Part shown: positions 7,793 through 14,833 of the stretch, piece by piece
How the letters are laid out: each line of letters starts with the position of its first letter
Numbering within the stretch: the first letter of the stretch is position 1
Origin: Clostridiales bacterium UBA4821
GTDB lineage: Bacteria > Bacillota > Clostridia > Acetivibrionales > UBA4821
Length of the DNA: 19,319 bases
Assembly: GCA_002402315.1 (NCBI GenBank)
Contig: DHFP01000208.1
Coordinates: forward strand, 1 to 19,319
Direction of reading: 5' to 3'
Made by a program: the position numbers and the translations under genes
Notes under the pieces: model-generated
What the model was told of the DNA's origin: nothing
What the model saw: only the letters and a program-made list of their open reading frames with translations
Database searches by the model: none

Positions 7793-8104
7793 ATGAATAC
7801 AGCAAGAATAAGAATAAAAGATTCCAGGAGACTAAAGCTTTTTTGCTTTGTAATATTTTTCATAGCAATTATGGTTATGCAGAGTAGGTGGATTTATAGC
7901 TATGATTATCCTCATACTCAGTCAGTAATTGTATCGAGCGGGGATAGTTTATGGGGTATTGCCTCTGAATACAAGTCGGAGAGAGAAGATATCCGGGAGT
8001 TTATACATAAAATAAAGGAAATGAATTCGCTTGAGACAAGCGAAGTGTTTGAAGGTCAGGAGATTAGAGTGCCGGTTAACTTAGAATCAAACTTTATATA
8101 TTAA
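7793..8104 (+). CDS. yneA: YneA-like SOS cell-division inhibitor with LysM domain
   Basis: The product has 103 residues, the same size as Bacillus subtilis YneA. A basic N-terminus, one membrane helix (about 14-34) and an extracytoplasmic LysM domain (about 45-96: SGDSLWGIASEY, then EVFEGQEIRVPV) are visible. YneA delays cell division after DNA damage by acting at the membrane or wall; its LysM domain binds peptidoglycan. The start is the ATG at 7793 with a GGGGGG site 7 bases upstream; the longer frame back to 7724 runs through the promoter and can be dismissed. The upstream LexA boxes support the SOS role. lexA is not in the window. Confidence 0.88.
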   Translation: MNTARIRIKDSRRLKLFCFVIFFIAIMVMQSRWIYSYDYPHTQSVIVSSGDSLWGIASEYKSEREDIREFIHKIKEMNSLETSEVFEGQEIRVPVNLESNFIY

Positions 8105-8121
8105 AAAGATTAATAAATAAA

Positions 8122-8144
8122 AGGCTCAGCAGTTTGCTGAGCTA
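8122..8144. terminator. Bidirectional hairpin terminator between convergent genes
   Basis: An 8-bp stem (GCTCAGCA at 8124-8131 with TGCTGAGC at 8135-8142) and a 3-base loop sit between the convergent yneA-like gene and the minus-strand gene ending at 8158. On the minus strand the stem is followed by CCTTTTATTTATT, a good U-tract; on the plus strand the tract is weaker. Confidence 0.7.
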
Positions 8145-8157
8145 AATTGTTATTAAT

Positions 8158-8511
8158 TTAGAAAATGCTGTCACCCATTAGGTTCTGGCTATAAAAAATT
8201 GAATATGCTTCATAGGTAATTCGACGTACAGCAAAAACTGATTTTCCTTCTGACAATGCTTCCATTGAAACAATTTTGTCAATTTCATAGATGTCAAGAT
8301 TCCATTCCTGACACTTTACTGCGCTGATCGATTTTCCTACAGAAAGATATCTCAGGGTATCAAACTTTTGCGGTATAGCCTTATCCGGAATTGCTATCCA
8401 ATCTTGTTTTGCCATGTTCATTTCCGGACCAGGAGTAAGGAACATATTTATTAGTTTAGCTGCAACGGTTTTTGGGGTTATATAATGCCAATCAAGAAAC
8501 AATTTAAACAT
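8158..8511 (-). CDS. Hypothetical protein, 117 aa
   Basis: I do not recognise this protein. It has 117 residues, no signal peptide or membrane helix, no cysteine cluster beyond a single Cys, and a mixed strand/helix pattern. Notable stretches are WHYITPKTVAAKLINMF near the N-terminus and SMEALSEGKSVFAVRRITYEAY near the C-terminus. A strong AAAGGAGG site lies 7 bases upstream of the ATG, which is the best evidence that it is a real gene. It is transcribed alone, convergent with the yneA-like gene, and shares the hairpin terminator between them. I see nothing in its context that assigns a role. Confidence 0.7.
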   Translation of the reverse strand: MFKLFLDWHYITPKTVAAKLINMFLTPGPEMNMAKQDWIAIPDKAIPQKFDTLRYLSVGKSISAVKCQEWNLDIYEIDKIVSMEALSEGKSVFAVRRITYEAYSIFYSQNLMGDSIF

Positions 8512-8791
8512 CTTTTTTCCTCCTTTCCAAGATGCTAAAAAATTTTCGCCTTGGAGTTCAACGACCAGTAACCAGAAAACAATTGCATGGTAACCTAGAA
8601 AAAATTAAACAGTATTTCTTTATATTATATCTTGAATAATAATCTTAATCAATCATAAAATTCACAAAATTAAGATATAAAGAGTATATTGTAATGAATC
8701 CGGTATTATCATAATCTGGTTAATTCAAGTATCATTTATTAAAGCATTGGGGAAAATATTCCTGTATATGTGCGCAAGGAAGGTGTAAATA
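8512..8791. other. Intergenic region of about 280 bp without a gene
   Basis: This AT-rich stretch lies between two divergent genes. A weak plus-strand promoter candidate is TTCACA (8661-8666) with TATATT (8685-8690) at 18-base spacing; it could drive the terpene cyclase gene. The minus-strand gene must also have its promoter here, but I could not pick one. A strong AAGGAAGGTG ribosome site (8777-8785) lies at its right end. No RNA fold, tRNA or repeat was seen. Confidence 0.4.
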
Positions 8792-9850
8792 ATTTTTAAG
8801 ATTGCACGACAGGAATTGATTATCCAGAAGTTATTATTTTATGTTTTACCCAGAGTAGATGATGAACTTGCCATGTGGATTAGAGAGATACGGGAATTTG
8901 ATTCTGATGAACTGGCTCACCAAGCTATGTCCAGTATTAAGCTTAAGAAGTTTCACTGTCAAGGAGGCAGCGTTTATTCTCTTTACCCTGGCTGCAATAC
9001 CGATACTATTGTGGAGTTAATTGTCGCCCTGCAGACTATAAGTGATTATCTAGATAATCTATGTGATAGGACCGAGGTTAAAGAAGAAAGAGCTTTCAGA
9101 CAACTGCACCTGGCATTTACAGAGGCACTAGAGCCGGATAATAACATGTCAGACTATTATTTGTACTATCCACTTAAAGAAGATGGTGGGTATCTAAATA
9201 AATTGGTTAACAAATGCAGGTTATGTATTAAAATATTACCTTCGTATAACCTGGTTAAGGAGCATACAGTTAGACTGGGACGGTTGTATTCGGACCTTCA
9301 GGTTTACAAGCATCTTCCTCTGGATATTAGAGAAAAGAAGGTAATGGAATGGTCAATACCATATCTTAAAGACTATGATGGAATTTCGAGTTGGGAGTTT
9401 GCTGCTGCTGCCGGCTCTACACTGGCAATATTTATGCTCTTTGCCATTGCTTCAGATGATAAATGCTCTGGACAAGATATTGCAAAGATACTGGAAGCTT
9501 ATTTCCCTTGGGTATGTGGACTGCATATTCTGCTTGATTACTATATCGACCTGAAAGAGGATAAAGAATGGGGAGACTTGAATTTTGTTTCATATTATTC
9601 AAATATGGAAGAGTGTGAGAGCAGACTGAAGTTGTTTATCAGGAATGCCATAGAAGGCATAAGCAAGTTAGATAATAGCATCTTTCACCTGACAGTAATA
9701 CAGGGGCTGCTGGCCTTATATTTATCCGACCCCAAGGCAGAATATGGTAAGCAGGCTGCGATCAGCCGGAGATTGGTGAAAAGCGGGGGTAGCATGGCGA
9801 ATTTTCTTTGGAGAATGTGCTGGTATCTTAGAAAGAAGGGGGTGGTTTAG
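8792..9850 (+). CDS. ytpB: DUF2600/YtpB-family terpene cyclase (tetraprenyl-beta-curcumene synthase-like)
   Basis: The protein has 344 residues from the TTG at 8816, or about 352 from the ATT at 8792. It matches the YtpB/DUF2600 family: VLPRVDDELAMW near the N-terminus, then KKFHCQGGSVYSLY, the Asp-rich DYLDNLCDR (D77-D84 in TTG numbering) and a second acidic motif LLDYYIDLKED (about 240-250). In Bacillus, YtpB cyclises heptaprenyl diphosphate to tetraprenyl-beta-curcumene, a C35 sesquarterpene; the substrate here is inferred. The start is unusual. The TTG has GGA directly against it, while an excellent AAGGAAGGTG site lies 6 bases before a non-standard ATT (8792), and the extra residues (FKIARQELIIQ) resemble the longer N-termini of family members. 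The 3' end overlaps the convergent polyprenyl synthase gene. Confidence 0.85.
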   Translation: MFKIARQELIIQKLLFYVLPRVDDELAMWIREIREFDSDELAHQAMSSIKLKKFHCQGGSVYSLYPGCNTDTIVELIVALQTISDYLDNLCDRTEVKEERAFRQLHLAFTEALEPDNNMSDYYLYYPLKEDGGYLNKLVNKCRLCIKILPSYNLVKEHTVRLGRLYSDLQVYKHLPLDIREKKVMEWSIPYLKDYDGISSWEFAAAAGSTLAIFMLFAIASDDKCSGQDIAKILEAYFPWVCGLHILLDYYIDLKEDKEWGDLNFVSYYSNMEECESRLKLFIRNAIEGISKLDNSIFHLTVIQGLLALYLSDPKAEYGKQAAISRRLVKSGGSMANFLWRMCWYLRKKGVV

Positions 9851-10848
9851 TTGCAGCGGGCAAGTACAGTCTCCGGCAGAGACATCAGGAACTTCCGGTG
9901 AGGGCTGTCTGGTATATCTTTTAGATTTTCCTTTGCTGCTTCGCAGTATTCAATTGCTTTATGATAAGCTTGATTCAAAGAGCCTGTACCGTGTAAACCT
10001 TCGGCTATTATAGATTGAATTTCTTTGCTTACCGTTTTTCGTTCTACTATTTCATTAATATATTGGGTATATTCGCTATATTGATTAAGTATAAGTATGG
10101 GAAGGGTCAGGTTTCCCTGAATCAGGTCATTAAACACCGGCTTACCTAAATTCTTATTATCTCCATTGATGTCAAGTATGTCGTCAATTATTTGAAAGGC
10201 ATAACCGAGGTTGAGACCATATTTTCCCATGGATTCAATATATGTATGGTTGGAAGAACCAATAGCTGCTCCGGTTTTACAGCATGCTGAAATGAGTTTT
10301 GCAGTTTTTTTTTCGATTCTGACAAAGTAATGGTCAAAGGATAAGGTAGGAGATTCTATTTCCGATGCCTGAAGGATTTCTCCCTCACACATTTCCTCAA
10401 TTGCTTCAACGAAATATTTCATTCCCTCAAAAATCTGATTACAGCAAAGAATTTCAAAAGCCTTTGCAAAGAGAAAATCTCCTATCAATACAGATATATG
10501 GTTGCCATGTTTAGAGTTTAATGTAATTCTATTATGCCTTAAGTCAGAGTTATCAATTATATCATCGTGTACTAGTGAAGCTAAATGAATCAATTCTGCA
10601 GCAGTAGCAGCCTTTAGCATTTGGGGAGTAAATGATCCAAAACATTTACCGCTATAGAATAATAGCAAGGGCCTTAAACGCTTTCCTCCTGAATTAAGAA
10701 TATGAATACACATTTCTTTCATAGGTGTACTAAGGTTGCTGAGACAGTTAGTAAGTTCTTGTTCAACCGACTCAATTTCCGGTATGCTTCTTGTGTTAAT
10801 GAATGTTGAAGAAGTATGTATTTTTAAATTCTCGGCAATTATATTCAT
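9847..10848 (-). CDS. Long-chain polyprenyl diphosphate synthase (HepT-like)
   Basis: The product has 333 residues. It shows GGKRLRP (54-60), the first Asp-rich motif DDIID (95-99) without the two-residue insertion seen in the ispA gene of this window, and the second motif DDILD (about 218-222), followed by GDNKNLGKP. Small residues (Ala at -5, Ser at -4) before the first motif predict a long product such as C30-C40; heptaprenyl or a menaquinone side chain are both possible. In Bacillus, HepT works with a small HepS partner, and no hepS-like gene is seen here. Its last codons overlap those of the convergent terpene cyclase gene by 4 bases, which suggests a functional pairing: this enzyme could make the substrate for that cyclase. 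Confidence 0.9.
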   Translation of the reverse strand: MNIIAENLKIHTSSTFINTRSIPEIESVEQELTNCLSNLSTPMKEMCIHILNSGGKRLRPLLLFYSGKCFGSFTPQMLKAATAAELIHLASLVHDDIIDNSDLRHNRITLNSKHGNHISVLIGDFLFAKAFEILCCNQIFEGMKYFVEAIEEMCEGEILQASEIESPTLSFDHYFVRIEKKTAKLISACCKTGAAIGSSNHTYIESMGKYGLNLGYAFQIIDDILDINGDNKNLGKPVFNDLIQGNLTLPILILNQYSEYTQYINEIVERKTVSKEIQSIIAEGLHGTGSLNQAYHKAIEYCEAAKENLKDIPDSPHRKFLMSLPETVLARCN

Positions 10849-10913
10849 AATAAATCTACCTTTATATGAGCATGCTTAGCATATTATTTGCTCAGATATA
10901 CAAGTTTATACTA

Positions 10914-10950
10914 TATAAAAAAGAAACCTGCACCCTTATGGCACAGGTTT
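10914..10950 (-). terminator. Intrinsic terminator of the homocysteine methyltransferase gene
   Basis: On the minus strand, AAACCTGTGCC pairs with GGTGCAGGTTT around a short ATAAG loop and is followed by CTTTTTTAT. It lies just downstream of the stop codon at 10967. Confidence 0.88.
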
Positions 10951-10966
10951 TGGTGTTATGCCGGTA

Positions 10967-12289
10967 TCAATCGTAGATTACTGTGCTCCCGTACTTTTTC
11001 GCTAAGAAAATAAGATCAAAAGTGTTTTCATCTATAGAGTTTCCAAGGAGTACGCCAGCCTTTCCATTATATATCCTAAGAGCAGATTCAAGCAAGGCAG
11101 GTTCAGCGGGTTGGAATATCAGGGGCAGTTTACTGTATGTCTGTATTGTCTTTACTACCGGAACAATAAGGTGGGATTTTCCGGCCATATTTAGATTCAG
11201 GTAAATGGCCCGAGCATCATTTGACGATATATCCAATACTCTGTCGGCAATCAGGTCCATATTATCCTCTGATAGTTCTTTCTCAAAGGTTTCTACATTG
11301 GTGTCATCTATAAGAAACACAAGGTCAATATCTTTAATGTTTTCCAAGTTAATATATCTTGTCGCAGAGCAAATAAATGAGCCGGGGCTGGGTTTGCCCT
11401 GAATGGTAAAACCGGCTGGGTTAAAATTTGAAAGCTCATCTTTTATTGCACTAATAAATTCCGGAGTTGTACCGCAGCACCCTCCTATTAATCTGACTCC
11501 GGATTCAATAAAGTCGTTAACTGTACTTTTAAAAGTTTCAGGTGTTTCGTTGTAGGTTATGTTATCACCAGAGCATAGTGGTAATCCTGCATTTGCTTTT
11601 ACGGATAGGGGTAGAGACGAAAAACTGTGAAACTGCTTAGTTATTTCCAATAAACTCTCAGGGCCGGTAGAACAGTTAGCACCAATTAAGTCAACTCCTA
11701 AAGATTGGCACACCAAGGCACAGGTTGCCGGGCTGTTTCCCATGAGCGTATATCCGTTAGGCTCAAAAGTCATGGAGGCTATTATAGGCAATGGAGAGTT
11801 TTCACGGGCAGCAAGGATAGCTGCTCTCATTTCACACAGATCTGTTATTGTTTCAAAGTTTATTATATCAGCTCCGGCTTGTGTTACAGAGATTACCTGT
11901 TCTTTAAAGACATTATAAGCTTGTTCAAATGTTAAATCGCCGGATGGCTCCAATAATTTACCGGTTGGACCTATTGATGCTGCAACATATGCTCTATTTC
12001 CGGCAGCTTCTTTTGCCAACCTGACAGATGCGGAATTTATTTCGCTCACTTTATCCTGCAGGTTAAACTTCTCCAGGACAGATCTGTTAGCTCCAAAAGT
12101 ATTAGTCTGTATAACATCAGAACCTGCCTCTATGTAGGATGCATATAGTTCCTTCACCTTTTCAGGGTGTTTAAGATTCCATAGTTCAGGGCACTCTTCA
12201 GCAGCCAATCCCATCTTCTGAAGCATGGTTCCCTTGGAACCGTCAAATACCAGAATATTGGTTTTTAAGTCTTGCAGAAATTTATTCAA
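10967..12289 (-). CDS. Homocysteine S-methyltransferase with partial pterin-binding domain
   Basis: This is a 440-residue protein. Residues 1-285 form a homocysteine S-methyltransferase barrel (VFDGSKGTMLQKMG at the start; zinc-ligand cysteines in GANCSTGPE about 205 and GGCCGTTPE about 269-270). The region about 310-440 resembles the C-terminal half of the MetH folate-binding barrel (ALRIYNGKAGVLL, then LAKKYGSTVI), but lacks its first half and the B12-binding module. Methionine synthases have Hcy, folate, cap and B12 domains, so this is a short or split form; its methyl donor is unknown. The start is the TTG at 12289 with GAGGAG 8 bases upstream; a GTG at 12298 overlaps that site and is less likely. 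A divergent promoter lies upstream. Confidence 0.88.
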   Translation of the reverse strand: MNKFLQDLKTNILVFDGSKGTMLQKMGLAAEECPELWNLKHPEKVKELYASYIEAGSDVIQTNTFGANRSVLEKFNLQDKVSEINSASVRLAKEAAGNRAYVAASIGPTGKLLEPSGDLTFEQAYNVFKEQVISVTQAGADIINFETITDLCEMRAAILAARENSPLPIIASMTFEPNGYTLMGNSPATCALVCQSLGVDLIGANCSTGPESLLEITKQFHSFSSLPLSVKANAGLPLCSGDNITYNETPETFKSTVNDFIESGVRLIGGCCGTTPEFISAIKDELSNFNPAGFTIQGKPSPGSFICSATRYINLENIKDIDLVFLIDDTNVETFEKELSEDNMDLIADRVLDISSNDARAIYLNLNMAGKSHLIVPVVKTIQTYSKLPLIFQPAEPALLESALRIYNGKAGVLLGNSIDENTFDLIFLAKKYGSTVIYD

Positions 12290-12327
12290 ACATATCACTC
12301 CTCAAGTTATATATTTTCGCTTTTTTT

Positions 12328-12356
12328 ATAATATACTACATAGAAATGGACGTCAA
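12328..12356 (-). promoter_or_regulatory. Minus-strand promoter for the methyltransferase gene
   Basis: Read on the minus strand, TTGACG (12351-12356) and TATTAT (12328-12333) are separated by exactly 17 bases. This is a good sigma-A match 39 bases from the start codon. The -35 hexamer lies in a palindrome (GTCAATTGAC) that also gives a TTGACA on the plus strand. Confidence 0.75.
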
Positions 12357-12399
12357 TTGACAAAATAACTAGGCATAAATTCTTAGCATTTGAAATACA

Positions 12400-12428
12400 T
12401 TGCTAAATATAGCCATAAATGCTATAAT
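12400..12428 (+). promoter_or_regulatory. Plus-strand promoter for pgsA
   Basis: TTGCTA (12400-12405) and a perfect TATAAT (12423-12428) have 17-base spacing. This gives a short leader of about 40 bases before pgsA. Confidence 0.65.
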
Positions 12429-12471
12429 GATTCAAAGTATCCAAGTGCATAAGTCAAACTGAGTTTCGGCG

Positions 12472-12999
12472 GTGGATCTATTGAGTGTACCAAACCTTAT
12501 TACAATTGCACGTCTTTTTCTAATACCTGCCTTTATATTCTTAATGCTGGAGCAAGAATATCGCTTTGCTTTATTTATATTTATATTTGCTGGTTTGACT
12601 GATGTTTTAGATGGATATATGGCTAGAAAGTATAATATGGTTACCAAGCTTGGGAAGATACTAGACCCGCTTGCCGATAAACTGATGCAGATAACAGCGC
12701 TTATCATGCTGGTAGTGACTGACTTAGTACCTAATATACTTCCAGTGATTTTAATTGTGGCAGGTAAGGACTTACTGATGGGTATTGGCAGTGTAATACT
12801 TTGGAAAATTGGCATAGTGGTAGCTGCAAACTGGTACGGGAAAGCTTCTACCTTCATCTTTTATACGGCAATAATATTTTCAATCATAATTCCTGGTTAT
12901 GGTATGTATTTCCTGACAATAGCAGTTATCTCAGCTATATATGCTTTTCTTATGTATTTTCTAAATTATTTAAAGATACGTAGGTCATATTATGCGTAA
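12472..12999 (+). CDS. pgsA: CDP-diacylglycerol-glycerol-3-phosphate 3-phosphatidyltransferase
   Basis: The product has 175 residues, normal for PgsA. It contains the CDP-alcohol phosphotransferase motif D-x2-D-G-x2-A-R-x8-G-x3-D-x3-D (visible as LTDVLDGYMAR, then GKILDPLADK; about residues 42-66) and several membrane helices (about 7-25, 27-45, 75-100, 120-145, 147-168). It makes phosphatidylglycerophosphate, the precursor of phosphatidylglycerol and cardiolipin. A GTG start at 12472 and a TTG at 12481 (giving MSVPNLITIARL) are both possible; GGTGG at 12471-12475 favours the TTG. It has its own promoter and is transcribed away from the methyltransferase gene. Its stop overlaps the decayed epimerase on the other strand by 10 bases. 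Confidence 0.95.
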   Translation: MDLLSVPNLITIARLFLIPAFIFLMLEQEYRFALFIFIFAGLTDVLDGYMARKYNMVTKLGKILDPLADKLMQITALIMLVVTDLVPNILPVILIVAGKDLLMGIGSVILWKIGIVVAANWYGKASTFIFYTAIIFSIIIPGYGMYFLTIAVISAIYAFLMYFLNYLKIRRSYYA

Positions 13000-13520
13000 C
13001 CCGTACCTAAATTTTCCTTAAAAAATTCTTTAACTTTACTCTTTTCCGCTTTTTCAATTGATGGGATTCTTATTAGAATTTCAAACTCCTTTTTTCTTCT
13101 CACCTCTTCAAATGTCAGGTATTCAATAGTTCCACCGCCATGAATTTCAATTATTTTAGAAGCAAGCTCGTTTATGGTTGTTGGTGTGATGGAACCAATG
13201 TTGTAAATTTCAAAACTTTCATGCGAACGAAGAAGTACACTGATTGTTCCGCCAACAGCATCATCAATATCTGAAGCATTACCCTCACCATAAACTTCAG
13301 AAGATGAAGCAGAAAGAAGATGTTCGACGTTGTTAAGTATGCAGGCATTTATAATATTTCTTGTACCCTCAAGATTTACACTATAGACTGCGTCTTTATC
13401 ATATGAGCACGCAACAATACCAAGCATTGCAGCTAAATGACAAACTGTGTCATGTCCAGACATGGATTTCTTAACTAACTCAAAGTTTCTTATATCGCCA
13501 TTAATGAATCTTACATCTTT
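12990..13520 (-). pseudogene. Decayed NAD-dependent sugar-nucleotide epimerase
   Basis: The frame codes for part of a short-chain (extended) epimerase/dehydratase: INGDIRNFELVKKSM, DTVCHLAA, NLEGTRNIINAC and SSSEVYGEG are the usual first-half blocks. The first ~45 residues, with the GxxGxxG NAD site, are missing; translation of the same frame is stopped by a TAA at 13521-13523. After YGEG the sequence jumps to the end region (TISVLLRSHESFEIYNIGS), so about 130 residues with the catalytic YxxxK are gone. What remains cannot be an active enzyme. I infer a gene remnant with an in-frame internal deletion. No ribosome site is seen for the internal ATG at 13463. Confidence 0.85.
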
Positions 13521-13546
13521 TTATATATATACTCAAGATAATATGC

Positions 13547-13575
13547 AAAGGAGTTTTAAAGGAGTTTTAAAGGAG
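13547..13575 (+). repeat. Tandem 11-bp repeat
   Basis: Two exact copies of AAAGGAGTTTT are followed by a partial third (AAAGGAG). They lie in the 210-bp gap between the epimerase remnant and the response regulator. Each copy looks like a ribosome binding site, and the last precedes a 15-codon frame at 13589. Function is unknown. Confidence 0.7.
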
Positions 13576-13731
13576 AAAAGATAACATAATGCAGTTGAAA
13601 ACTATCTCTTGTACTTCCTGTTACAACTACATATAATTATATATTAGATAAATAAACTGTATTTCCAACTCAGACTACAAATAAATATATAAAATATTTA
13701 GGTAAAGAAGAGTGAGGAGGGTGAAAACAAA

Positions 13732-14121
13732 GTGTCGTTAAAAGGGAAAAGAGTTGTTATAGTTGATGATTGTACCATGACCAGAACAGTATTGAAAAAT
13801 TCATTAAAGAGCTTAGAGTTAGAAGTGTCAGAAGCTAGTAATGAAGTGGGCTTTCTAAATGTATTATACGAATATGGTAGAGTTGCTGACCTTGTAATTA
13901 TGGACTTGACCTTGAGTAGTGATGTTAACGGCTATGATTTGATATGTAAGATGCAGGAATTTGATGCATATAAAAACATACCTGCAATTGTTCTTACAAG
14001 CAGTAAATATAAGAATGATGTTTTATTGGGGAAGCTTATAGGTGTTGCAGACTATATTTTAAAACCTTACAGCGATGCGGATTTGGAAAAACGTGTAAAG
14101 AAAGCTTTAAAAGCCGAGTGA
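13732..14121 (+). CDS. Single-domain (CheY-like) response regulator
   Basis: The protein has 129 residues and consists only of a receiver domain. The acidic pair D12-D13 (VDDC), the phospho-acceptor D58 (VIMDLT), T89 (LTSS) and K111 (LKPY) are all in place, so it should be phosphorylated normally. There is no output domain. No histidine kinase or chemotaxis gene is nearby, so the partner is unknown. The start is GTG 13732 with an excellent GAGGAGGGTG site 8 bases upstream. The next gene, a small membrane protein, is 47 bases downstream and may be cotranscribed. Confidence 0.92.
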   Translation: MSLKGKRVVIVDDCTMTRTVLKNSLKSLELEVSEASNEVGFLNVLYEYGRVADLVIMDLTLSSDVNGYDLICKMQEFDAYKNIPAIVLTSSKYKNDVLLGKLIGVADYILKPYSDADLEKRVKKALKAE

Positions 14122-14168
14122 GGTATTTTTGTTTTCAAATTGCAAATAATACTTATTGGTGATTGACA

Positions 14169-14729
14169 ATGGTAAATACCGATATAACATTTGAGGAAAT
14201 TATTGAAATACAGAATAAATCAATTGAAGCACAGTATCAGCATTGGATTAACAATGAATTATTTACGCTTCAATTCTGGCTGCTTATGGTCATACTGATT
14301 GTACCATGGCTTATATGGTGGAAGTCCGTCGATAGAAAAAGGATTGTAGAAATCTTATTATATGGCCTTTTAGTGCATGCATTGGTTACTGTGATTGATG
14401 AAATCGGATGCCAGTTAAATTTTTGGGAATACCGGTATGATATAGAGCCCTTATTTCCAAGGTTGATTTCAATTAATTTTACAGCATTACCTATAGTATA
14501 TATGTTTCTTTACCAATATTTCGATAAATGGAAAGATTTCCTTGTAGCTCATGTTGTGGCAGCCGGTATTATGAGTTTTGTTATGGAACCTATCCTTGTA
14601 TGGCTGGATATCTATGAGCTGTTCAATTGGAAACATGTTTACTCCTTTCCTATTTATATTATAATAGCTATGTTTTTCAAATTAGTGATGAAAATTATTT
14701 TAAAAAAGCAGAACAGTCATTTTAAGTAA
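14169..14729 (+). CDS. Multi-pass membrane protein, about 186 aa
   Basis: The protein has a short soluble N-terminus and about five membrane helices (roughly 31-47, 59-78, 96-116, 128-148, 155-178). It has several Trp and acidic residues near membrane edges (WLIWWKSVDRKR, IDEIGCQLNFWEYRYD). It resembles the small CBO0543-type clostridial membrane proteins in size and layout, but I do not know its function. The ATG at 14169 with GGTGA 6 bases upstream is preferred over the TTG two codons earlier. It follows the response regulator closely. Confidence 0.75.
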   Translation: MVNTDITFEEIIEIQNKSIEAQYQHWINNELFTLQFWLLMVILIVPWLIWWKSVDRKRIVEILLYGLLVHALVTVIDEIGCQLNFWEYRYDIEPLFPRLISINFTALPIVYMFLYQYFDKWKDFLVAHVVAAGIMSFVMEPILVWLDIYELFNWKHVYSFPIYIIIAMFFKLVMKIILKKQNSHFK

Positions 14730-14833
14730 TACGTTCTCCTTTAAATGGTAATAAATTGAAATATCGGATAAAACTTACACATAATATATACTGTAATAGA
14801 TTTGAAAGTAATTTTTGATAAGGAGAGGTGTGA

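Noticed and set aside
13589..13636. 15-codon peptide as a confident gene
   Set aside because: Too short and unsupported to call as a CDS; kept only as a low-interest finding with the tandem repeat.
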